Positions 41,541-49,235 of a stretch of 64,000 nucleotides of DNA are shown piece after piece (the first letter of the stretch is position 1; each line of letters opens with the position of its first letter). A model generated the notes under the pieces. That model was not told the DNA's origin. It worked only from the letters and a program-made list of their open reading frames with translations, and did not search any database. Both the position numbers and the translations under genes were made by a program. This DNA is from GAS188 sp044445965 (lineage in GTDB: Bacteria > Pseudomonadota > Alphaproteobacteria > Rhizobiales > Beijerinckiaceae): NCBI GenBank assembly GCA_044445965.1, contig JBIOEJ010000009.1:1-64000 (forward strand), written 5' to 3'.

Positions 41541-42444
41541 ATGCAAGATCACGAGGACGAGCACGACGCAGGAACCGCCGCCGCCGACACAGAGGTAAAG
41601 CGCCGGGGCCGGCCATTTCAACCCGGCCAGTCGGGCAATCCGAAAAGGCAGGCCCAAGGGCAGCCGCAACGCCACGACCGTGATGCTCGAGGCGCTGCTC
41701 GAAGGGGAGGGGCAGGCCATCCTCGGCAAGTTCATCGAGCGCGCCAAGCAAGGCGACAGCCGGGCGCAGAAGGCCTGCATCGATCGCCTGCTGCCGGCGG
41801 GACGGGATCGGCGCGTCTCCTTCCATTTGCCCGAGATCGAAACCGAGGACGATGGGCCTAAGGCCACGCAGGCCCTGCTGTCGGCCGTCGCCGCCGGCGA
41901 GATCAGCGCTTCGGAAGCCTCGATGGTGATGAAGCTCATCGACACCCATATGCAGATGCTGCGCCGGCGCCGCGAGGAGCGCCAGGAGACCGAGCGGCCG
42001 CAGCCGGTCAAATATGTGCTCAGCGACGAGCCTTATGACGAGGACGACTTGCCGCCCATCGCTGAGGAAGTGCTAGCCGCGGCCGAGCCGGTCGCGGAAA
42101 CGAAAGCCCAGGCCGAGCCGGTCGCCCAGGCCAGGGCCGAGGCCGCGCCGGCCCCTCAGACAAGCGCCGAGGCCGAGCCGATTGCGCCGCAGGAGATCGG
42201 CGCCCAGCCATTGCCCCGGGAGCCGGCCGAGGCCGTGTGGATCACGCAAGAGCAGGCCGTGGCCGAGCTCGATGCGGAGGATGAAGCCGAGGCCAAGCGC
42301 AAGGCCGATGCCGAGCTCCGCGCCCGCTACACCCATGAAGCCGTCATCGCCTCGCTGTTGTGGGAACGCCAAACCCTCGACGACCGGCTTGCGCAAAGGG
42401 ATGCAGCGGATAAACGGGCGTTTCTGGCGACGAAATGGTCATGA
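41541..42444 (+). pseudogene. DUF5681 protein gene with a +1 frameshift
   Basis: The protein starts MQDHEDEHDAGTAAADTEVK, then the DUF5681 signature GRPFQPGQSGNPK. Here the frame breaks. An AAAA run at 41643-41646 holds one A too many: removing one restores the expected GRPKGSRNATTVMLEALLEG and an open frame to 42444. The second frame continues with the family body and ends in an Ala/Glu/Pro-rich low-complexity tail (about residues 170-250) and a final coiled segment. Without correction the first frame reads out of phase for about 220 bases. It could be a sequencing error, a true mutation or slippage. DUF5681 is of unknown function, common in Rhizobiales. Confidence 0.75.
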
Positions 42445-42844
42445 GCGCAAGCTGTAATGCAGCTGTATTTTCAGCGGGGGCATGCGTGGCAATGAAGGCA
42501 GCGCTTGGCACAGGCGGGCAGATTGCGCGTCCCCTTCTCCCGCAGAGCGCGAGAAGGAAGCGCGCGCCGATGCTCGCGCATTGACCGGGACCGCCGCCTG
42601 GTCTCGCCTGTCCGCCGCGGCTGTATTTCAGCTGTTGTTTACAGCGAGCGGTGCCGGTGAAGCGCTGGACCGCACCCAAGCGGGGAGACACGGAAACGAG
42701 CGACCGGTTGCCCCCATCGCATTTTGCGTCCGCCCGCGCCCGGCACCCGCCGCGCCGCCCCGAGCCCCCAGGCCCCGCGTCTTGACGCCGCCATCTCCGG
42801 TCGTTAGCGCAAAGCCCTTCTCGCAATGCCGCCGGAGGCTCCTG
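42445..42844. other. Non-coding gap, no gene recognised
   Basis: This is a 400-base stretch between the DUF5681 gene and the HAD-family gene. It contains a weak hairpin (CCTTCTC/GAGAAGG around 42533-42557) and two CTGTATTT-CAGC-type stretches (42470s and 42625s). An open frame exists through it but without codon bias or a family match. No tRNA-like fold was seen. The promoter of the HAD-ribF-lspA set probably lies here. Confidence 0.5.
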
Positions 42845-43723
42845 TTGCCCGTCACGTCCTGCGCGCCGCCGCCGATCATCGCGGGCCTTCGCGACCTCGA
42901 CGGCGAGTTCGATGTCGTGCTGTGCGATGTCTGGGGCGTCCTCCACAACGGCGTCGAGGCCTACGGGCAAGCCTCCGACGCATTGCGCCGCATCCGCGCC
43001 CGCGGCGGCACGGTGGTGCTCATCTCCAACGCTCCGCGCCCCCATGACGCCGTCGAGAAGCAGCTCGCGACGCTCGGCGTCGACCGGCAAGCCTGGGACG
43101 AGTTCGTGACCTCGGGCGATCTGACCAGGGAGGTGGTCGCCTCACGCCCCGGCCAGCCCTTGTTCCATATGGGTCCTGCTCGCGACTTCCGCCTGTTCGA
43201 CGGGCTCGATGCGCCGCGCGTCGGCGCGGACGAGGCGCAATATATCCTGTGCACGGGGCCGGTCCCGGAGGATGTGCGCTCGGCTGATTATTTCCGCCCT
43301 TCCTTCGATGCGCTCGCCAACCGCGGGCTCGAATTCTTATGCGCCAATCCCGACCTCGTCGTCGAGCGCGGCGACCAGCTCCTGCTCTGCGCCGGCTCGC
43401 TCGCGGAGCTCTATGAGAGCCTCGGCGGCAAGGTGCTCTATGCCGGAAAGCCGCATCGGCCGATCTACGATCTCGCGCTCGCCAAGGCCGCGCGGCGCCG
43501 CGGCCGCTCGGTCGATCGCGATCGCGTCCTCGCCATCGGCGACGCACCGCGCACCGACATCGCCGGCGCCCAGGCGATCGGGGCGCGGGCGCTGCTGGTG
43601 GCCAAGGGCATCCATGCGAAGGAGCTGATGCCGCAAGGCTCGGTCGACCGCCTCGCCCTCGAGCGCATGTTCGCCGACGCCCCGGCCAGGCCGGACGCCG
43701 TCATCGACCAGCTGCGCTGGTAG
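42845..43723 (+). CDS. HAD-superfamily hydrolase, TIGR01459 type
   Basis: This is a 292-residue HAD phosphatase, class IIA. Motif I is DVVLCDVWGVLHNGVEAYGQ (nucleophile Asp), motif II VVLISNAPRP, motif III the Lys in YAGKPHRPIYDLAL, and motif IV IGDAPRTDIAGAQAIG. In alphaproteobacteria a gene of this type usually precedes ribF, as here (16 bases apart). The TTG at 42845 preceded by GGAGG-N6 is the best start; a longer frame to 42482 is not protein-like. Physiological substrate unknown. Confidence 0.85.
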   Translation: MPVTSCAPPPIIAGLRDLDGEFDVVLCDVWGVLHNGVEAYGQASDALRRIRARGGTVVLISNAPRPHDAVEKQLATLGVDRQAWDEFVTSGDLTREVVASRPGQPLFHMGPARDFRLFDGLDAPRVGADEAQYILCTGPVPEDVRSADYFRPSFDALANRGLEFLCANPDLVVERGDQLLLCAGSLAELYESLGGKVLYAGKPHRPIYDLALAKAARRRGRSVDRDRVLAIGDAPRTDIAGAQAIGARALLVAKGIHAKELMPQGSVDRLALERMFADAPARPDAVIDQLRW

Positions 43724-43739
43724 AATTTCGTCGAATACC

Positions 43740-44720
43740 ATGCGCCGCATCGCCCTGCTTCGCGACCCGCAAGCCCTGCCCGCCGCCCTGGCGCGGCCGG
43801 TGGTCGCGATCGGCAATTTCGACGGGCTGCACCGCGGCCACCGCGCCGTCATCGACAAGACACTGGCGCTGGCGCGCCGCCTCGAGCGTCCGAGCGCCAT
43901 CCTGACATTCGAGCCCCATCCGAGGGACTTCTTCCGTCCGCAGGCCCCCGTCTTTCGCCTGACGCCGCTTGCCGAGAAGGGCATCATCGCCGACCGGCTC
44001 GGGCTCGATGGGCTGATCGTGCTCGGCTTCGATGCCGGGATGGCGAGCCTGGAGGCGAAGGCCTTCATCGAGGAATGGCTCGTCGGGCGCCTCGCCATCT
44101 CGGCCGTGATCGTCGGCACCGATTTCCGCTTCGGGGCCAAGCGCGCCGGCACCTCCGAGCTCCTGGCGCGCGAAGGCGCGCGCCTGTCTTTCGGCGTGGA
44201 GATCTTGCCCGAGGTCGCTTCGAGCGATGCAAGGCGCGTGTCCTCGAGCGCCGTCCGCGAGGCGCTCGAAGCGGGCGATATCGCGCTTGCGAGCGAGCTT
44301 CTCGGCCATCGCTGGTTCGTGACCGGCGAGGTCAGGCATGGCGAGAAGCGCGGGCGCGAGCTCGGCTTCCCCACCGCCAATCTTCGCCTCGACGCCTCCT
44401 GCCGCCTGCGGCACGGCATCTACGCGGTGCGGGCGCTGATCCAGGGGCGCATGCATGACGCCGTCGCGAGCTTCGGCCGGCGGCCGACCTTCGACAACGG
44501 GGCGCCGTTGCTCGAGGTGTGCGTCTTCGATTTCGAGGGCGATCTCTATGGCCGGCCGCTCACGGTCGAGTTCGTCGGCTGGCTTCGAGGCGAGGAGAAA
44601 TTCGCAAGCGTCGAGGCTTTGGTCGCACAGATGCGCGAGGACGCGACCCTCGCCGGGCGCTGCCTGGCGAAGGCTGCGAAGGGCGCGGGCGCTTCCATCT
44701 TCGAAAGGCAGATCGCGTGA
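43740..44720 (+). CDS. ribF: Bifunctional riboflavin kinase/FAD synthetase
   Basis: This is a 326-residue enzyme that makes FMN from riboflavin and ATP, then FAD. The N-terminal FAD-synthetase domain has GNFDGLHRGHRAVIDK (nucleotidyltransferase HxGH) and SSSAVREALEAGDI (ISSS-like); the C-terminal kinase has GRELGFPTANLRLDASC (the PTAN motif). Length is normal for the family. It overlaps lspA by 4 bases. In many relatives ileS separates ribF and lspA; here it does not. Confidence 0.95.
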   Translation: MRRIALLRDPQALPAALARPVVAIGNFDGLHRGHRAVIDKTLALARRLERPSAILTFEPHPRDFFRPQAPVFRLTPLAEKGIIADRLGLDGLIVLGFDAGMASLEAKAFIEEWLVGRLAISAVIVGTDFRFGAKRAGTSELLAREGARLSFGVEILPEVASSDARRVSSSAVREALEAGDIALASELLGHRWFVTGEVRHGEKRGRELGFPTANLRLDASCRLRHGIYAVRALIQGRMHDAVASFGRRPTFDNGAPLLEVCVFDFEGDLYGRPLTVEFVGWLRGEEKFASVEALVAQMREDATLAGRCLAKAAKGAGASIFERQIA

Positions 44721-45304
44721 TCGGGCCGCGCAAACGCCAGTCCTTGCGCCTGGGCGCGGCGCTCGCGGTCACGACCGTCATCCTCGATCAGCTCAGCAAG
44801 TTCTATCTTCTGCGCGCGCTTCGCCTTCCCGGCGAAAGAAGCCCGGTCGTGATCGCGCCCTTTCTCGACCTCTCATTCGTGTGGAATCACGGCATTTCCT
44901 ACGGGCTTTTTCAGCAAGACAGCGAGTTCGGGCGTTGGATCCTGGTCGGCTTGTCGGTCGCGGCGGTTTGCGCCATCGGCGTCTGGCTATCGCGGACGCA
45001 ATCACGCATGACGGGCGTGGCGCTCGGGCTGATCGCGGGAGGCGCGCTCGGCAATGCGCTCGACCGCGCGCTTTACGGCGCCGTGATCGATTTCCTGCAC
45101 CTGCATGGCGGCGCCGTCCCCTGGCTCGATTTTCCCTATTCGTTCAACCTTGCCGACGCGGCGATTTCGCTCGGCGTCGTGCTGCTCCTCGCCGAGTCGG
45201 TCTTTTCCAAAGCCTTTTCCGGCGAAGCGGCCTCCGGATTGCCGGAATCGGACCGGGAAGGCTCAAGAAAGGAAACGCTGGAATCGAGCCGCAAACCGGG
45301 TTAA
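44717..45304 (+). CDS. lspA: Lipoprotein signal peptidase
   Basis: This is a 195-residue inner-membrane aspartyl protease that removes the signal peptide of lipoproteins. Four helices, with catalytic Asp in NALDRALYGAVIDFLHLHGG and FNLADAAISLGVVLLL; the conserved FVWNHGISYGLF segment is present. GTG start at 44717 overlaps the ribF stop. The C-terminal tail past residue 165 is a hydrophilic extension. It is coupled to ribF. Confidence 0.93.
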   Translation: MIGPRKRQSLRLGAALAVTTVILDQLSKFYLLRALRLPGERSPVVIAPFLDLSFVWNHGISYGLFQQDSEFGRWILVGLSVAAVCAIGVWLSRTQSRMTGVALGLIAGGALGNALDRALYGAVIDFLHLHGGAVPWLDFPYSFNLADAAISLGVVLLLAESVFSKAFSGEAASGLPESDREGSRKETLESSRKPG

Positions 45305-45375
45305 AATGCAGAAAGCGCCTTGGTTCCGCCGCAGGTCGTTCGTATCGGAATCATCAGTTCAGTGAATGTGAGGCC

Positions 45376-46095
45376 ATGGCTTTCATGCGATCGGTCCAGA
45401 TTTTTCGGTCCGCGCCGGCCCTTATTCTTGGTGCCGCCGCGGCAATTGTGGCCTTGGCGGCCCCGGCTGCGGCGCAGAGCTTGCTGGACAACGCGCCGAT
45501 GAAGGGCACCTTGACATTTCTCGGCATCATCGCACCCGAGCGCGACCCGATCGAATATCATGAGCGCGCCCCGCTCGTCGTGCCCAAGACGATGGAGCTT
45601 CCCCAGCCCGCCGCGCAGCAAGCCACGGCGCGCAACCAGGCTTGGCCGACCGATCCCGACGTGGCCCGCAAGCTCAGGGAAAAGGCCGCGGAAGCCCAGC
45701 CCGCCAAGACCCAGCCGGATAATCCGATACTGTCGATCTCGTCCATGCTCGGCATCAGATCGAACTCTCCCCCGATCGAGCCTCCCGGGCCGCAGGCGCA
45801 GAGGCCTTATGCATCGGGCTACATACCCAATGGCGTGCTGCGGGCGCAGGGCGAGCAATTCGCCTCGCAGAACCCGAACAATTCGCCGGAAGATCAAATC
45901 CGGCCGGGCTTCGAGCCCAAGCGCCGCTATCTCACCGACCCGCCGACCGGATATCGGCGCCCCTCCGACAAGGCGAGCTTCAAGAAGCAGTACAGCGCAC
46001 CGGTCAAGCGAGCTGACGATTCGCATCCCTTGGACTTCGTCAAGGAGCAGGCCGACCGTCAGAAGGGGAATTTCGATCCTGACAAGGAGCAATGA
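45376..46095 (+). CDS. Secreted Pro/Gln-rich protein between lspA and M16 genes
   Basis: This is a 239-residue protein with a Sec leader (APALILGAAAAIVALAAPAA, cut near AQS). The mature part is Pro/Ala/Gln-rich and apparently disordered, with a conserved-looking N-terminal block (NAPMKGTLTFLGIIAPERDP; IEYHERAPLVVP) and a C-terminal YLTDPPTGYRRPSDKASFKK. A protein of this kind sits in this position in related genomes (memory). No lipobox Cys was seen, so not an LspA substrate itself. GGCC precedes the ATG. Confidence 0.75.
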   Translation: MAFMRSVQIFRSAPALILGAAAAIVALAAPAAAQSLLDNAPMKGTLTFLGIIAPERDPIEYHERAPLVVPKTMELPQPAAQQATARNQAWPTDPDVARKLREKAAEAQPAKTQPDNPILSISSMLGIRSNSPPIEPPGPQAQRPYASGYIPNGVLRAQGEQFASQNPNNSPEDQIRPGFEPKRRYLTDPPTGYRRPSDKASFKKQYSAPVKRADDSHPLDFVKEQADRQKGNFDPDKEQ

Positions 46096-46495
46096 TCTCG
46101 CCGGATGATCTGCGGGGCCTCTCTCGCGGTCCGAATGAGGCGGCGCACCAGCTTGTCACCTCTCGCTTTGCGAACGCGTATTCGCCGTCTAGCCACTTCT
46201 GCGCTCATCCCCCCGCCGTCATGGCCGCACGAAGAGGACGCGCTTCGCGCGTCCGTCTGTTTTGGTCGACGCTCGACGCGGAGCGTCGAGCTTTGGCGGC
46301 CATGCACGTCTTTGCTGGTGCAAGGGGACGAGACGTGGGTGGTTGGGCCAAGCCCGGCCATGACGAAATTGGCTTGCCCGCGCTCTCTGGAATTATGCGA
46401 AGCTCGCTCAGGGGGAGAGTCGCGAAGTCCCCGCGCTGTCGCAGCCTTGAAATACGAATGCGCAACGCGCAAATGCTTGAGACCGCTTGGCCTTG
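46096..46495. other. 400-base gap built of dispersed repeats
   Basis: It contains family C copy 2 (46236-46298) and a segment around 46335-46375 (GTGGGTGGTTGGGCCAAGCC) that belongs to a common Rhizobiales intergenic repeat. Open frames here (for example minus 46059-46472) give no protein family and repeat-derived composition. The promoter of the M16 pair probably lies in the last 100 bases. Confidence 0.6.
46236..46298. repeat. Dispersed twin-hairpin element, family C copy 2
   Basis: GGACGCGC-TTC-GCGCGTCC (46236-46254) is followed by GCTCGACGC-GGA-GCGTCGAGC (46271-46291) and TTTGGCGG. Spacing and second stem match copy 1 at 24712-24773; the first stem has one compensating pair change (T-A to C-G), keeping the fold. 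Confidence 0.8.
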
Positions 46496-47857
46496 ATGGC
46501 GAACAAACTCGTGATGATGGTGATGACGATGGCCGCCATGGCGTCTGCCGGCTTGGTTCTCGAAGGGGCCAAAGGCGCAGCTGCCGCCGAGGGCGGCGCG
46601 ACGATCAGCGAGTTCCAGCTCGCCAACGGCCTCGATGTCGTGGTCATCCCCGATCATCGTACGCCCGTGGTCACGCATATGGTCTGGTATCGGATCGGCG
46701 CGGCCGACGAGCCGCGCGGCCGGGCGGGCATCGCCCATTTTCTCGAGCATCTGATGTTCAAGGGCACGCAGGCCCATCCCGCGGGCGAATTCTCCAGGAC
46801 CGTGGCCGCGCTCGGCGGCGAGGAGAATGCCTTCACCTCGAATGACTACACCGCCTATTTTCAACGCGTCGCCAAGGAGCATCTGCGCACCATGATGTCC
46901 TTCGAGGCCGATCGCATGCGCGGCCTCGTGCTGACCGATGCGGTCGTCAATCCGGAGCGCGAGGTGGTACTGGAGGAGCGCCGCATGCGCACCGATTCCG
47001 TGCCCTCCGCCCAGCTCAGCGAGGCGATGGTCGCGGCGATGTTCGTAAACCATCCCTATGGCCAGCCGGTGATCGGCTGGAAGCCGGAGATAGAGCATCT
47101 CAATCGCGAGGACGCGCTCGCCTTTTATCGGCGCTTCTACGCGCCGAACAATGCGATTCTCATCGTCGCCGGCGACGTCACCGCCGAGGAGGTCAGGCGG
47201 CTTGCGGAAGAGACCTACGGCAAGGCTGAGGCCGAGCCCGGCATTCCCCCACGCGTAAGGCCTCAGGAGCCCCAACCGGTCGCCGCCCGCAAGGTGGTGC
47301 TCGCCGATGAGCGCGTCCGCCAGCCGACCCTGCAGCGCATGTATCTCGTGCCCTCCTACGCGACGGCGAAGCCCGGCGAGGCCGAGGCGCTCGACGTGCT
47401 CGCCCAAGCGCTCGGGGCGCAATCGACGGGCAGGCTCAACAAGCGCCTGGTGCTGGATCGCAAGCTCGCCGTCTCGGCCAGCGCCTGGTATTCGGGCACT
47501 ACGCTCGACGATCATCTGTTCGGCGTCTACGCCGTGCCGGCCGAGGGCGTGTCGCTCGAGGATCTGGAAAAGGCGCTCGACGAGACGCTCGCGGAGCTCA
47601 AGCGGGACGGCTTTACCGAAGCCGAGATCGGCCGCGCCAAGACGCGGCTCGTCGCCGACTCGATCTATCAGCGCGACAGCCAAGCTTCGCTGGCGCGTAA
47701 TTTCGGCAGCGCCCTGACGACCGGCTTGACCGCGGCGCAGGTCATCGATTGGCCGGAGGCGATCGAGCGCGTCGCCCTGAAGGATGTCCAGGGCGCCGTG
47801 CATTGGCTCGAAAAGAAACGCTCGGTCACCGGATATCTGACCGGCGCGGCCCAGTGA
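46496..47857 (+). CDS. M16-family zinc peptidase, catalytic subunit
   Basis: This is a 453-residue periplasmic peptidase with an N-terminal leader (LVMMVMTMAAMASAGLVLEG). The inverted zinc motif HFLEH (HxxEH) is in GIAHFLEHLMFKGT, with the later Glu ligand in the NPEREVVLEERRMR region. A typical two-domain M16B fold: catalytic half plus structural half. It forms a heterodimer with the next gene product and degrades short peptides or signal-peptide remnants (family knowledge). The TTG/ATG start cluster is at 46487-46496; ATG 46496 is chosen. It overlaps the next gene by 4 bases. Confidence 0.9.
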   Translation: MANKLVMMVMTMAAMASAGLVLEGAKGAAAAEGGATISEFQLANGLDVVVIPDHRTPVVTHMVWYRIGAADEPRGRAGIAHFLEHLMFKGTQAHPAGEFSRTVAALGGEENAFTSNDYTAYFQRVAKEHLRTMMSFEADRMRGLVLTDAVVNPEREVVLEERRMRTDSVPSAQLSEAMVAAMFVNHPYGQPVIGWKPEIEHLNREDALAFYRRFYAPNNAILIVAGDVTAEEVRRLAEETYGKAEAEPGIPPRVRPQEPQPVAARKVVLADERVRQPTLQRMYLVPSYATAKPGEAEALDVLAQALGAQSTGRLNKRLVLDRKLAVSASAWYSGTTLDDHLFGVYAVPAEGVSLEDLEKALDETLAELKRDGFTEAEIGRAKTRLVADSIYQRDSQASLARNFGSALTTGLTAAQVIDWPEAIERVALKDVQGAVHWLEKKRSVTGYLTGAAQ

Positions 47858-49212
47858 CGGCGGTCGCCGGCGCCGCTGAAGGGTCAGGGCGCCGAGCGTT
47901 CGCGGTCCATCTGTTGCGGCTCATAGGAATGGCGGTTGCGATGACGATAGTTTTGACGGCGCCGGCGCGCGCTGCTTCCGTGCGCAAGGTGACCTCTGCG
48001 GGCGGCATCGAGGCCTGGCTCGTCGAGGACCACACCAATCCGCTGGTGGCGGTGCAGTTCGCCTTTACGGGCGGCTCCTCGCAGGATCCGCCGGGGAAGC
48101 CCGGCGTCGCCTACCTCCTGTCGGGCACGCTCGACGAGGGGGCCGGGCCTTATGACTCGACCGCCTTCCATGAGAAGATCGAGGACCTGGCGATCGACCT
48201 GCATTTCGAGGCCGATCGCGACTATTTGATGGGCTCGCTGAAGACGCTGACCAAGAACCGCGAGGAGGCCTTCGAGCTCTTGCGTCTTTCCTTGCTGGAG
48301 CCGAGGCTCGATGCGGAGGCCGTCGAGCGCGTCAAGGCGCAGATCCTCGCAGGCCTGCGGCGCGAGGCGAAGGAGCCGAACGCCATCGCCCGCAACTCCT
48401 TCGCGGCCGCCGCTTTTCCGAGCCATCCTTACGGCTTGCCGACCAAGGGCACGCTCGACGATGTGCCGTCGCTCGGTCGCGCCGACCTCGACCTCTATCG
48501 CCGCAAGAACCTCGCCCGGGACGGGCTGAAGGTCGCGGTCGTCGGCGACATCGACGAGAAGACGCTCGCCGTTGCGCTCGATCGCCTGTTCGGCGGCCTG
48601 CCGGGGCGCGCCGAGCTTGCCCCGATCGCCGATACCGTCATGGCGGGCGGGCAGCGTCGCTCGGTCGACCTCGCCGTGCCGCAATCGGTGATCGTCTTCG
48701 GCCTGCCGGGGCTCGCCCGCAAGGACAAGGACTATGTCGCGGGGGTGGTGATGAACCACATCCTCGGCGGCGGCAGCTTCACCTCGAGGCTGTGGACCGA
48801 GGTGCGCGAGAAGCGTGGGCTCGCCTATTCGGTTTATTCGAGCCTTTCGCCTTTCCGGCACAGCGCCATGCTGGCAGGCGCGACCTCGACCAAGAACGAA
48901 CGCGCGAACGAATCGATATCGGTGATCTCTTCCGAGATCGAGGCCTTCGCCGGCGGCAAGGTCTCGGCCGACGAGCTCGACAAGGCCAAGAAATATCTCA
49001 CCGGCTCCTACGCGCTGCGCTTCGACACCTCGACCAAGATCGCGCGCGAGCTGCTGCAGGCTCAGCTCGACGATCTCGGCATGGATTATTTCGAACGCCG
49101 CAACGCCGAGATCGCCGCCGTCACCGAAGCCGATATCGCCAGGGTGGCGCAACGCCTCCTCGACATTCACAAGCTGCTGGTCGTCGTCGTCGGGCAGCCG
49201 GTGGGGTTGTAG
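47854..49212 (+). CDS. M16-family protein, non-catalytic partner
   Basis: This is a 452-residue M16 homologue with a leader (LLRLIGMAVAMTIVLTAPAR, cut near ARA). In place of HxxEH it has GVAYLLSGTLDEGAG, so it cannot bind zinc. Such inactive partners contribute substrate binding (SYSVYSSLSPFRHSAML-like R/Y region: GLAYSVYSSLSPFRHS). GTG start at 47854 overlaps the previous stop. Together they resemble the PqqL/mitochondrial MPP alpha-beta pair. The TIR protein gene follows 23 bases after it. Confidence 0.9.
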   Translation: MTAVAGAAEGSGRRAFAVHLLRLIGMAVAMTIVLTAPARAASVRKVTSAGGIEAWLVEDHTNPLVAVQFAFTGGSSQDPPGKPGVAYLLSGTLDEGAGPYDSTAFHEKIEDLAIDLHFEADRDYLMGSLKTLTKNREEAFELLRLSLLEPRLDAEAVERVKAQILAGLRREAKEPNAIARNSFAAAAFPSHPYGLPTKGTLDDVPSLGRADLDLYRRKNLARDGLKVAVVGDIDEKTLAVALDRLFGGLPGRAELAPIADTVMAGGQRRSVDLAVPQSVIVFGLPGLARKDKDYVAGVVMNHILGGGSFTSRLWTEVREKRGLAYSVYSSLSPFRHSAMLAGATSTKNERANESISVISSEIEAFAGGKVSADELDKAKKYLTGSYALRFDTSTKIARELLQAQLDDLGMDYFERRNAEIAAVTEADIARVAQRLLDIHKLLVVVVGQPVGL

Positions 49213-49235
49213 CGGGAGCCTTTGCCCGATCGCCG

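Noticed and set aside
46059..46472. Minus-strand frame in the gap before the M16 genes
   Set aside because: It is made from dispersed repeats (including family C) and matches no protein family.
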